Shown here in pieces: positions 19,234-28,217 of a stretch of DNA of 32,446 nucleotides. Made by a program: the position numbers and the translations under genes. The notes under the pieces are model-generated. The model saw only the letters and a program-made list of their open reading frames with translations, ran no database searches and was not told the DNA's origin. Origin of the DNA: Bacteroidales bacterium (lineage in GTDB: Bacteria; Bacteroidota; Bacteroidia; Bacteroidales; GCA-2748055); contig JAGYMF010000007.1 in NCBI GenBank assembly GCA_018400695.1, positions 1 to 32,446 on the forward strand, read 5' to 3'. How positions within the stretch are numbered: the first letter of the stretch is position 1; every line of letters starts with the position of its first letter.

Positions 19234-20208
19234 ATGTATACATTAGCTGAAGCGCAAAAACTGATCGAAAAACATCTTGCCAATATTCGGTTTCCTGAAG
19301 AGCCCGGAGAGCTTTACGATCCGGTAAGGTATATTTTGAGTATCGGTGGAAAAAGGATCCGCCCGGCCCTCTGCCTTCTGGCTTGCGATATGTTTGCCGG
19401 ATCGGTCGATTCAGCCCTTCATCCCGCCACAGCCATTGAGATCTTCCATAATTTTACCCTGCTGCATGACGATATTATGGACCGGTCGGAATTGCGGCGT
19501 GGTAACGAAACGGTCCATCTTAAATGGAACGAAAATGTAGCTATTTTATCTGGCGATGTTATGTCGATCCTTGCAGGACGGTTTATGAACGAGGCTCCCG
19601 GAGCAGTGCTGAGGAATGTCAATGATGAGTTTCTGCGGACTGCCATTGAGGTTTGCGAAGGGCAGCAGTTGGATATGAATTTTGAACGAAGACTTACAGT
19701 GTCTGAGGAGGAGTACCTGAAAATGATCGAGCTGAAGACAGCGGTTCTGATCGCTGCCAGCCTGAAGATCGGTGCAATGCTTGGCGGTGCTGCTGAACGG
19801 GATGCCGCAGAGCTGTATCATTTTGGAAAAAACCTGGGGATTGCTTTTCAGCTGCAGGACGACCTGCTGGATGCTTACGGTGATCCGGAAGTTTTCGGTA
19901 AAAAACCAGGAATGGATATCGTCGATAATAAGAAAACCATCCTGATGATCACCGCCCTGAGAGAGGCGGATGAAAAACAGAAAGCAGTGTTGAACAATTG
20001 GCTTAAAGCAAGCGGTTTTGATCCTGAACAGAAGGTTGCAGAAGTGTTGCGCATCTTCGACGAATTAAGGATAAAAGATACAGTGGAAACGCTGATCAGC
20101 AATTATTATAGGTCATCTGTGCAAAGCCTTGACCAACTCAACACCCCCCGCGAAAGGAAGTCTGAACTGTATGCGTTTTCGGAATACCTTATGAAGAGAG
20201 AACGCTAA
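19234..20208 (+). CDS. Polyprenyl synthetase (trans-isoprenyl diphosphate synthase)
   Basis: FARM-type LLHDDIMDRSELRRG and SARM-type LQDDLLDAYGD; GGKRIRPAL. Confidence 0.93.
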   Translation: MYTLAEAQKLIEKHLANIRFPEEPGELYDPVRYILSIGGKRIRPALCLLACDMFAGSVDSALHPATAIEIFHNFTLLHDDIMDRSELRRGNETVHLKWNENVAILSGDVMSILAGRFMNEAPGAVLRNVNDEFLRTAIEVCEGQQLDMNFERRLTVSEEEYLKMIELKTAVLIAASLKIGAMLGGAAERDAAELYHFGKNLGIAFQLQDDLLDAYGDPEVFGKKPGMDIVDNKKTILMITALREADEKQKAVLNNWLKASGFDPEQKVAEVLRIFDELRIKDTVETLISNYYRSSVQSLDQLNTPRERKSELYAFSEYLMKRER

Positions 20209-20241
20209 CTAGCCCTTGAAAAAAAACTGCTGATTTTTACA

Positions 20242-20279
20242 AGTGGCTTGCTAGAAGGCTTCATTTTCTTGCAGCCACT
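20242..20279. terminator. Hairpin between convergent genes, candidate bidirectional terminator
   Basis: AGTGGCT (20242-20248) pairs with AGCCACT (20273-20279) in the convergent gap between polyprenyl synthetase and DUF2723. Confidence 0.45.
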
Positions 20280-20281
20280 AG

Positions 20282-23200
20282 TTACATGCCTGAATCCGGA
20301 ATCGGTTCATCCTGTTCATATTGTGTAAGCAGCATTCGTAACTCCTCCATCTGTGAACGGGTTTCATACATTTCCTGATCAACCAGCTGCCTGAACCTGG
20401 GCTTCAACGAATTGAAATAGGTGAGCCTCTCGTTCAATACCCGCTGATAATCACTGAGCAGTTCATTGGCTTTTTCCGTTTCACCACACATGTAGTAGCT
20501 TTCAATAATTCCCTCATGGTGTATCGTCTGTCCGTTTCTCTGTGCAAAGGTCATTCCCCCTACAAACTGATCATATGGCAGGACAGAATGGGGGGCAAGC
20601 TCCATGCACCTGTCAAGCACTTCAACGGCTTTTTCCCGTTCACCCTTTTCAAGCAGGGCCAGTGCAAGCCGGGTATGGAGGTTCCGGAACCGGATGACGG
20701 ACAGCGTTCTGACAGAATAGTAATCCAGCGTTACATCTTCCGCATTCATCCGGCCCCAGCTGAATTTATTCATGACGATATCGTACATTTTATCCGGATC
20801 GATGCGGCCCATCACAAGAATGCTCTCTTGCGGGGTTCTGATCGGTACTACCTGGTATGCAAGCCCGTCCAGCTGGTAATAGGGTTCAAGACCCATGCTG
20901 CTGTCAAAACCGCCGGCTGTGAAGTAGATCGGCCGCTTCCAGTCATTCTGTGCAAAGATATCCAGCTGTGCCATATTTCCCTTGAGTATCTGCTCATTGG
21001 GGGTGAGCTGGAACCTGACATCATCCACGATCTGACCGGCATCTTCCGGTTTCACGATTCCGTTTTCCACTACGGTGGCAGAATCGACTTCAATTACAAT
21101 CTTGTGGGTCGGGATATAATCAACTTTGTTACCGTTTCGAAGGGTCAGTTGCGTCTGCGCATTGTTGCTTTTAATGAAGTTGGAGATATAATCTACCGTA
21201 GCCCATCTTTCATTCTCCCTGACAATGAGAGAATTGTTGGTTCCGTCTCTGTATTTTGAGTTGGGGAGTGAGAGCGGTAATGGTTCTGATTTATAGGCCT
21301 TCATCTTCATCTGGTCGATGTGCCACTCGGTATTGAAAAGCATCATGTTTACCACCCTGACGTCAGTGCGAATTCCCTCTACCTCCTGCAGGTACCAGAG
21401 TGGGAAAGTGTCGTTGTCGCCGACAGTGTAGATGATTGCATTCTCGTCACACGATTCCAGGTAGTTCTTGGCAATATCCCTGGCGACGTACCGCCCTGAA
21501 CGATCGTGGTCGTTCCAGTTCTGGGTGGCCATCAGCATGGGAACCCCCAAAAAAGCGATGATAAAACTGAAGACAGCGGCCGTTTTCATTGATAACCACC
21601 GGTGGAGCGTCATTGCCAGTCCTGCCACCCCCATGCCTATCCAGATGGAGAAGGCATAAAAAGAGCCTGCATAGGCATAATCGCGTTCACGTGGCTGAAT
21701 GGGACTCTGGTTGAGATAGACGACAATGGCAATTCCTGTGAGGATAAACAGGAAAAGAACAACCCAGAAATCTTTCAGGTGTTTCCGGAGATGAAAGAAA
21801 AGACCGATCAGACCCAGGATCAGGGGAAGGAAATAGTAGGTGTTTCTTGCAGGATGATTGACCATCTCTTCTGTCAGCTTGTCCTGGTTTCCAAGCCACA
21901 GGCTGTCGATACCTTTAATGCCACTTACAACCCTGCCATCAAGAATTCCTCCGTGGCTCTGTACGTCATTCTGACGGCCTACAAAATTCCACATGAAGTA
22001 CCGGAGATACATATGTCCCACCTGGTAACGCAAAAAGAATTCAATGTTGTCCAGGTAGGTTGGGTTTTTCGGATCTTTGATGGTTCCATACTGAATGTAG
22101 CTTTGCCTGTGCTGACCATCGGGACTGTACATGCGCGGAAAGAGACTCTTCCCCTCTTTGTATTTTACTTCTGCCTTTCTGGATCCTACTTCGTAACGGT
22201 TGGTCTCCTTGTTCAGGATATATAAAGGTTTGGTGTATTCAACGGATTCGATCTCTGCATTGTACTGGTGCCCAAAAACCAGCGGCCGGTCACCATACTG
22301 TTCCCTGTTGAGGTACGATAGCAGTGCAAAAGCATTGTCGGGCCGGTTTTCATTCATCGGTGGCTGGGCTGTTGACCGTATAATGATCAGGGCATAGGAT
22401 GAATAACCAATGAGAATTACCGTAATGCCTGTCAGGATGGTATTCAGTAATACACGCTTTTTTATGAATTGTGTCCTGTAAATACCATATGCCAGCAGTG
22501 CCAGCAGAAGAACAAAATATACCAGGAGTCCGGTATTGTAATGAAGTCCGAAGCCGTTGGTAAAGATCAGTTCAAAATAGGTGCCTGCCTTTACAATTCC
22601 AGGAATGATGATGTACATGATGGAACCAAGGATGATCACGGAGACGAGGACCGCCTTGATGATCCCATTCCGGGTAACAGGGTATTTCCTGAAATAATAT
22701 ACCAGCACAATGGCCGGAATTGCCAGGAGATTCAGAAGGTGCACACCAATAGAGAGTCCAATCAGGTAAGCAATCAGGATCAGCCAGCGGTTGGAGTATT
22801 CCTGGTCAGCAATGTTTTCCCACTTCAGAACAGCCCAGAAAACCACCGCTGTAAAGAGCGAAGAGGTGGCATAAACCTCTGCTTCAACCGCCGAAAACCA
22901 GAAGGTGTCGGAAAAAGTATAGGCCATGGCACCGATAAAAGCACTTCCCATTACCAGTATGTAATGGGTCATATGATGATCACGTTCATTCTTGATGAAG
23001 ATCTTCCTCAGCAGGTGCGCAATGGTCCAGTAAAGGAAAAGAATGGTGAAGGCACTGCTGGCAGCAGATAACGCGTTGTACATTTTTGCCACGTTTGCCG
23101 GATCACTGGCGAACAGTGAAAAGAGCCTTCCGAGAAGCATGTATAACGGGGCTCCGGGGGGATGCCCGATCTGCAGCTTGTATGAGCTGGCAATGAATTC

Positions 23201-23314
23201 GCCACAGTCCCACAGACTTACAGAGGGTTCAATAGTGAGCAGGTAGACGATGAGGGCGATAAGGAAACTGAACCACCCAAGAACCAGGTTATATCTTCTG
23301 AAATTATTCATCAT
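20282..23314 (-). CDS. DUF2723 family multi-pass membrane protein (glycosyltransferase-like)
   Basis: LLTIEPSVSLWDCGEFIASSYKLQIGHPPGAPLYMLLGRLFSLFA is typical of DUF2723; about 12 TM segments then a soluble C-terminal region. Confidence 0.85.
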   Translation of the reverse strand: MMNNFRRYNLVLGWFSFLIALIVYLLTIEPSVSLWDCGEFIASSYKLQIGHPPGAPLYMLLGRLFSLFASDPANVAKMYNALSAASSAFTILFLYWTIAHLLRKIFIKNERDHHMTHYILVMGSAFIGAMAYTFSDTFWFSAVEAEVYATSSLFTAVVFWAVLKWENIADQEYSNRWLILIAYLIGLSIGVHLLNLLAIPAIVLVYYFRKYPVTRNGIIKAVLVSVIILGSIMYIIIPGIVKAGTYFELIFTNGFGLHYNTGLLVYFVLLLALLAYGIYRTQFIKKRVLLNTILTGITVILIGYSSYALIIIRSTAQPPMNENRPDNAFALLSYLNREQYGDRPLVFGHQYNAEIESVEYTKPLYILNKETNRYEVGSRKAEVKYKEGKSLFPRMYSPDGQHRQSYIQYGTIKDPKNPTYLDNIEFFLRYQVGHMYLRYFMWNFVGRQNDVQSHGGILDGRVVSGIKGIDSLWLGNQDKLTEEMVNHPARNTYYFLPLILGLIGLFFHLRKHLKDFWVVLFLFILTGIAIVVYLNQSPIQPRERDYAYAGSFYAFSIWIGMGVAGLAMTLHRWLSMKTAAVFSFIIAFLGVPMLMATQNWNDHDRSGRYVARDIAKNYLESCDENAIIYTVGDNDTFPLWYLQEVEGIRTDVRVVNMMLFNTEWHIDQMKMKAYKSEPLPLSLPNSKYRDGTNNSLIVRENERWATVDYISNFIKSNNAQTQLTLRNGNKVDYIPTHKIVIEVDSATVVENGIVKPEDAGQIVDDVRFQLTPNEQILKGNMAQLDIFAQNDWKRPIYFTAGGFDSSMGLEPYYQLDGLAYQVVPIRTPQESILVMGRIDPDKMYDIVMNKFSWGRMNAEDVTLDYYSVRTLSVIRFRNLHTRLALALLEKGEREKAVEVLDRCMELAPHSVLPYDQFVGGMTFAQRNGQTIHHEGIIESYYMCGETEKANELLSDYQRVLNERLTYFNSLKPRFRQLVDQEMYETRSQMEELRMLLTQYEQDEPIPDSGM

Positions 23315-23480
23315 TACGAAAAGAATAAAGATGTTAAGGCCACGAATTTAAGATTTTTTTGTTATCCGGCAGAGATAAAATTGATTAACTGATGATTGAT
23401 TTCCAGCTTTCCGGGCCTGGCAATGGAAGCTGACAGGTACGAATTTTATGTTAAAAATTGATGAATTCCACCAGGAACCA

Positions 23481-23488
23481 TATATTTG
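23481..23488 (+). promoter_or_regulatory. Putative promoter -7 element TATATTTG, with TTG at 23458-23460 as -33
   Basis: Exact TAnnTTTG match, 23 bp from TTG to TA, 23 bp before the ATG at 23512. Confidence 0.55.
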
Positions 23489-23511
23489 TACCTTCACTAA
23501 CTGAAAATGTG

Positions 23512-23862
23512 ATGGGCGCAAAAAATCTCCATTCTTCTGAAGAGGTGATCTATTCAACGTATCCGGAATTTGAATATGAATATGCCAACATTCATGAGCA
23601 AACCACACTGAAGCCTGAAGACCAGGAACTGATCATATCCCTGGAAAAACGGAAGATCGATGGCGCACCTGTAACAGTTATCAGCGGTTTTGTCGGGAAA
23701 CGGATGGACCTGATCTGTATCGGAGATAAACTGTCGGAGGTTTGCAGGACCGACGGTTCAACGCGGATGTATGAAATTATTCTGTTACGTGATGTGCGAA
23801 AAAGAGCTTATGTCTATCTTCGAAACAGTGGTTACAAAGTTCGGTTTGCGCTGGAGCATTAG
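23512..23862 (+). CDS. Divergent SUI1/eIF1-like (YciH-type) protein
   Basis: VIYSTYPEFEYE...ELIISLEKRKIDGAPVTVISGFVG...EIILLRDVRKRAYVYLRNSGYKVRF follows the bacterial SUI1 pattern; canonical Gly-rich/KDG segment replaced by CRTDGSTRMYEI. Tracked ORF starts at 23458 (TTG). Confidence 0.65.
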   Translation: MGAKNLHSSEEVIYSTYPEFEYEYANIHEQTTLKPEDQELIISLEKRKIDGAPVTVISGFVGKRMDLICIGDKLSEVCRTDGSTRMYEIILLRDVRKRAYVYLRNSGYKVRFALEH

Positions 23863-26746
23863 GAGGTTCGGAAATTCTTTCCGTTATCTGTATCATTTTC
23901 TGATTTTACTCTGCCTTTCGGCCTGGCAGGTAAATGGTATTGCACAGTTTTATGAATATGGACAAGACCGGGGGATGATCCGCTGGAACCAGTTTAATAG
24001 TGAGCATTACAAGATGATCTATCCATCGGGCCTCGACAGCCTGGTGATGAGTTTTGCCGATAAACTTGAATATTTCTATCCGCACCAGTCAGCTGTGCTC
24101 GACCATGAACACGGGTTGATGCCGGTTGTTATTCATAACGAATCCAGCTTTTCCAACGGTGTGTTTGTGTGGGCACCCAGGCGACTGGAGATCTTTACCA
24201 ATCCGGATCCCAATGGGTATCCGCAGGACTGGATGACACAGCTGGCGTTGCATGAAGGCAGGCATGCGGTGCAGGTTTCCAAGCTCGACCAGGGATTCAG
24301 CAGGGCATTATCTTTTATCGCCGGTGAGCAGGCCGTGGGAGCCATTACCGGTTTCCTGCCACTCTGGTATCTTGAGGGAGATGCAGTGGATGCCGAAACC
24401 CGGTTCTCATATACCGGCAGGGGCCGTCTTCCCTCCTTTGAGATGGGAATGAAAGCACTCCTGGTGGAAAAAGGACAGCGCTACCCCTTCTCCAAAGCAG
24501 TGCTGGGATCCTACAGGGATTATGTGCCTGACCATTATCAGCTCGGGTACCTGATGGTGCGCTATGGCCGTCGAACCTATGGTAACAGCTTCTGGACGGA
24601 CATGGAAGATTATGCGGCAACCAAACCCTATCTGTTGGTGCCTTCCCGTTTCAGCATGAAAAATTACGGTGTAGGATCAAAAAATGAGCTCTATAACAGC
24701 TCCCTGGATTTTTATGAAGCGCACTGGAGAAATACCAGTAAACAAAGAATTCCGGATAGTACCAGGCGCTGGAGCAGTGCAACGCATAAAGCCTATACCA
24801 ATTATCGTTTTCCGCAACCTGCCGGCGATTCTGCGATTGTTGCACTGAAAACAGGATTGGACCAGATTCCTGAATTTGTGGTTATCGGAGATGGTAGACG
24901 GGAACAGCGGATCTTTCGTCCGGGGTATCTGAATTCCGGACGGTTCAGTTATCACGGCGGACTGCTTGTCTGGGATGAGTGGATCCCGGATACCAGGTGG
25001 AGCAACAGAAATTTTTCTGTTATCAGGCTTTATGACATGGAGCGAAAACAGGTGAAGAGTTTGGGCAGGAAAACCAGGTATTATTCTCCTGCAATCTCCG
25101 GCGGTGGTGACCGGATCGCTGTGGTGGAGCAACGGAATGATCACACCTTTCATCTGGTCTTACTGGACCTGCAGGGCCGGATGGTCAGCACTGTAAGCTC
25201 CCCGGATGGCGTGTTCATGCAACACCCTGAATGGATGGCCAACGATACTGCCCTGGTCGTTACAGTAAACAATCAAAAAGGGGAGTCACTGTATAAGTAT
25301 TCCATCAAGGATGAGGAGTGGAGCCCGCTGTTTCATGCGGGATATCATGATATCTCTTTTCCGATGGTTGAAGAAAATCATATCTATTTCAATTCCACCT
25401 TTTCCGGAATTGACAATATCTACCGGTACAACCTGACAGATGGATCACTGTTTCGTGTGACGGAGGCAGCATTTGGTGCATTCGAACCTTCTGTTTCTGG
25501 TAAGCAGCTCTATTTTAGTGATTACCATGCAGATGGTTACCGTGCAGTCTCCATGTCCCTCCGCCCTGAAAATTTCAGGGAGGTGACTGTTTCCGGATTT
25601 CCGGCAGAACAGCAGGATGCGCAACCAACCCAACGGGAAAGGGAGATCATTGATGGAGCAACAGATGCTCCCGCCGGGGAATATACTTCCCGTCCCTACA
25701 GAAAATTTTTTAATGCCATCAATATTCATTCCTGGCTGCCACTCTATTTTGATTATATGAACCCTGAAGCAGCACTGACCCCTGAACAATTTCCCGTTAG
25801 CGCAGGCGCAACAATACTAACCCAGAACCTGCTGAGTACCGTGACAGGAATGATGGGTTATGAATACAGGGACAAGATGCATTTCCTTCATTCTGGTTTG
25901 CGGTTGAAGGGCCGTTTGCCGGTGTTTGATATAAGCCTTAATTACGGCGGTCCTCCGCAGGTCTACAGTATGAATAATACAGCGCCGGAACCTCCGCTGC
26001 CGGGTCGGCTGACATTCATCACGAACAGCCATATACCCCTGCGGCTGAATACGGGTAAATTTATTACGTATGTGCAGCCTTTTGTTTCCTATATGTATGC
26101 ATCAGATATCTATCCCAATGAGCAGCAGACTGATTATGAAACAGGTAACCACACCCTTTATTACAGGTTGTTCATGAGTACATATCTGCGCATGGGCAGG
26201 AAGGATATTATTCCCAGACTGGGTTTTGTGGCCTATGCCGGGTATAAACACGCCCCATTTAATGCCCATAACTTTGGAAGCCAGCGCGTTGCCGGTCTTA
26301 CGCTCTACCTTCCCGGATTATTGAAGCATCAATCTGCCCGCCTGCGTTTAATTTCGCAGAACCATGATCCTGAACGTTACCTGTTCGGCAATGAGATGCC
26401 GATGCCGCGTGGGTATAAATATATGACGGGAATGGACATGAAGTTATGGAGTGCAGATTATAATTTTCCCATTGTTTACCCCGACCTGAACCTTGAGGCC
26501 ATTCTCTATATCAAACGGATTCGGGGGAACCTGTGGATCGACTACCTTAATGGAAAGGATCTGCTCATCGAAAACAGCCATCCACGCTGGCAGGACAGGA
26601 ACTATACCTCATACGGTGCTGATCTTTTGTTTGATTTCCACCTGTTACGCTTCTTCTTCCCGCTTTCCATGGGAGCGAGGGTCGGTTATTTACCATTGAC
26701 GGAAGAATGGGTACCGGAGTTGCTATTTACCATCGATGTGAACTAA
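23771..26746 (+). CDS. Secreted protein: gluzincin-like peptidase region, TolB-like beta-propeller, probable C-terminal outer-membrane beta-barrel
   Basis: HEGRH zinc motif (24251-24265) plus WYLEGDA; propeller repeats (IYFNSTFSGIDNIYRYNLTDGSLFRVTE); C-terminal amphipathic strands. Start uncertain (23771, 23792 or TTG near 23847), overlaps the SUI1-like gene. Confidence 0.7.
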   Translation: MKLFCYVMCEKELMSIFETVVTKFGLRWSIRRFGNSFRYLYHFLILLCLSAWQVNGIAQFYEYGQDRGMIRWNQFNSEHYKMIYPSGLDSLVMSFADKLEYFYPHQSAVLDHEHGLMPVVIHNESSFSNGVFVWAPRRLEIFTNPDPNGYPQDWMTQLALHEGRHAVQVSKLDQGFSRALSFIAGEQAVGAITGFLPLWYLEGDAVDAETRFSYTGRGRLPSFEMGMKALLVEKGQRYPFSKAVLGSYRDYVPDHYQLGYLMVRYGRRTYGNSFWTDMEDYAATKPYLLVPSRFSMKNYGVGSKNELYNSSLDFYEAHWRNTSKQRIPDSTRRWSSATHKAYTNYRFPQPAGDSAIVALKTGLDQIPEFVVIGDGRREQRIFRPGYLNSGRFSYHGGLLVWDEWIPDTRWSNRNFSVIRLYDMERKQVKSLGRKTRYYSPAISGGGDRIAVVEQRNDHTFHLVLLDLQGRMVSTVSSPDGVFMQHPEWMANDTALVVTVNNQKGESLYKYSIKDEEWSPLFHAGYHDISFPMVEENHIYFNSTFSGIDNIYRYNLTDGSLFRVTEAAFGAFEPSVSGKQLYFSDYHADGYRAVSMSLRPENFREVTVSGFPAEQQDAQPTQREREIIDGATDAPAGEYTSRPYRKFFNAINIHSWLPLYFDYMNPEAALTPEQFPVSAGATILTQNLLSTVTGMMGYEYRDKMHFLHSGLRLKGRLPVFDISLNYGGPPQVYSMNNTAPEPPLPGRLTFITNSHIPLRLNTGKFITYVQPFVSYMYASDIYPNEQQTDYETGNHTLYYRLFMSTYLRMGRKDIIPRLGFVAYAGYKHAPFNAHNFGSQRVAGLTLYLPGLLKHQSARLRLISQNHDPERYLFGNEMPMPRGYKYMTGMDMKLWSADYNFPIVYPDLNLEAILYIKRIRGNLWIDYLNGKDLLIENSHPRWQDRNYTSYGADLLFDFHLLRFFFPLSMGARVGYLPLTEEWVPELLFTIDVN

Positions 26747-26753
26747 GAGCTAT

Positions 26754-27338
26754 TTAGTTTCCCGACCGGTACTCCTTGCTAATGGTAAAATAATCATGGT
26801 ACGGCAGCATGGTCGAACCAACTACGACAGAGGGTTTGATCTTGAGACTTAGCCGGGTAGGCTGACCGCCGGCATCAACCAGGTTGAGTGCAAAATTCAG
26901 CATGGTTCGCGGGCTGTCCCCTTCAAGATATTCAAAAAGGTCGGATTCGATTCTGACAGGAACGATGGCGGTGCCACCGTTGGGAAGGATCTCTACCCGC
27001 TGTTCGATTTTCCCTGATGAGATCTGCACATCATCAATGAAGGCAATCCACTCAATATGGTTCAATGCTGCTTTGGTGATGCCTGGATTCCTGACCTCGA
27101 TATTTGCAGTAATCCCGAATGGAAGCCGTTTCTGGAGAAGCTGGGAGGCGACCCGCTGCCCATCCATCAGGGTGAGGTCGCTGAACGACTGTACGCGCAT
27201 CACATCAATGCCAGCCACAACAGGATCCTGTGCCGAATGAAAGCTGAATTCGCATTTTGACAAGGCGGTCAGCTCCGATAGTATACTGCAACCTGAAAGC
27301 AGAGAGGAAAGAAGAACAAGGGTCCATATTTTTTTCAT
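26754..27338 (-). CDS. Lipoprotein, LEA type 2-like
   Basis: Lipobox LLSGC after MKKIWTLVLLSSLLSGC; LEA-like FGITANIEVRNPGITKAALNHIEWIAFID. Confidence 0.7.
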   Translation of the reverse strand: MKKIWTLVLLSSLLSGCSILSELTALSKCEFSFHSAQDPVVAGIDVMRVQSFSDLTLMDGQRVASQLLQKRLPFGITANIEVRNPGITKAALNHIEWIAFIDDVQISSGKIEQRVEILPNGGTAIVPVRIESDLFEYLEGDSPRTMLNFALNLVDAGGQPTRLSLKIKPSVVVGSTMLPYHDYFTISKEYRSGN

Positions 27339-27389
27339 GATCAGGAGTTTTCGTAATGATTTTTTATTTGTCTTATCTTCGTTATGTAA

Positions 27390-28217
27390 ATGTACAATAT
27401 TTCTTCATTCTGCGGAATGATCCTATTTTTGCATTACCAAATGGCAGATCTCTTTTCATACGGTCCCAGGAATATACGGGAGTTTTTTAAAACGAACCTT
27501 GTGGCTGTATTGTATACCATCATGCTTCATTTGGTAATCCTGATCATCCTGGTTATTGTCAAAACAGAGGGATTAAAAAATGACCGTGAGCTGGGGGTGT
27601 TGCTCGATTTTACTGAAGAGCAGACACTTGAGGAGTTGCTCAGGGAGGAGCAGATTGAAGTCCCCCCGGAATGGATCGATCAGGTATATGAAGCCCGGGA
27701 ACAGGCCAGCAACAGGGCAGTGAACCTGGAAGACCGAATAAAGGAGGATATTTCGACAGAAGACTATGTCAATGAGCTGCTTAATGAGTTGGAATCTCAG
27801 AAAGATGAAGACTTCCTGGAGAACAGGGAAAAATGGAAGGAGGTCATCTCCTCCTATGTTTACGAAGAGGAGGCTGTAGAACAAAAGCCTGTAGCTGACG
27901 AGGAGAAGGAGCCCTTTACCGGACCGACCACCATCACCTATGAATTCCTCGATCAGCCAAAAGACAGAAAACAGCGGATGCTTACCATTCCGGTGTACCG
28001 TTGTGAAGGATCAGCCCTTGTGGAAGTGCTGGTCACCGTACGCCGCAATGGTATGGTTGGAGATGTCGAAATCAGCAGTGTACAGTCAGCCGAAAACCCC
28101 TCCTGTTTTATTGAAGCGGCTGAAAATGCTGCACGCACTTCTGTTTTTTTCAGTGACTATAAGGGTCCGGAGAAGCAGCGGGCAAAAATCACTTATCAGT
28201 TTGTGGCGCAGCATTAA
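27390..28217 (+). CDS. TonB-like energy transducer (single TM, TonB-C-like end)
   Basis: TM VLYTIMLHLVILIILVIV, acidic linker, C-terminal ALVEVLVTVRRNGMVGDVEISSVQS...ENAARTSVFF. True start may be ATG at 27441. Confidence 0.6.
   Translation: MYNISSFCGMILFLHYQMADLFSYGPRNIREFFKTNLVAVLYTIMLHLVILIILVIVKTEGLKNDRELGVLLDFTEEQTLEELLREEQIEVPPEWIDQVYEAREQASNRAVNLEDRIKEDISTEDYVNELLNELESQKDEDFLENREKWKEVISSYVYEEEAVEQKPVADEEKEPFTGPTTITYEFLDQPKDRKQRMLTIPVYRCEGSALVEVLVTVRRNGMVGDVEISSVQSAENPSCFIEAAENAARTSVFFSDYKGPEKQRAKITYQFVAQH

Noticed and set aside
20516-21259. 247-aa plus-strand ORF opposite DUF2723, with other nearby plus-strand ORFs
   Set aside because: Lies inside the DUF2723 coding region on the other strand; no signal peptide or motif.
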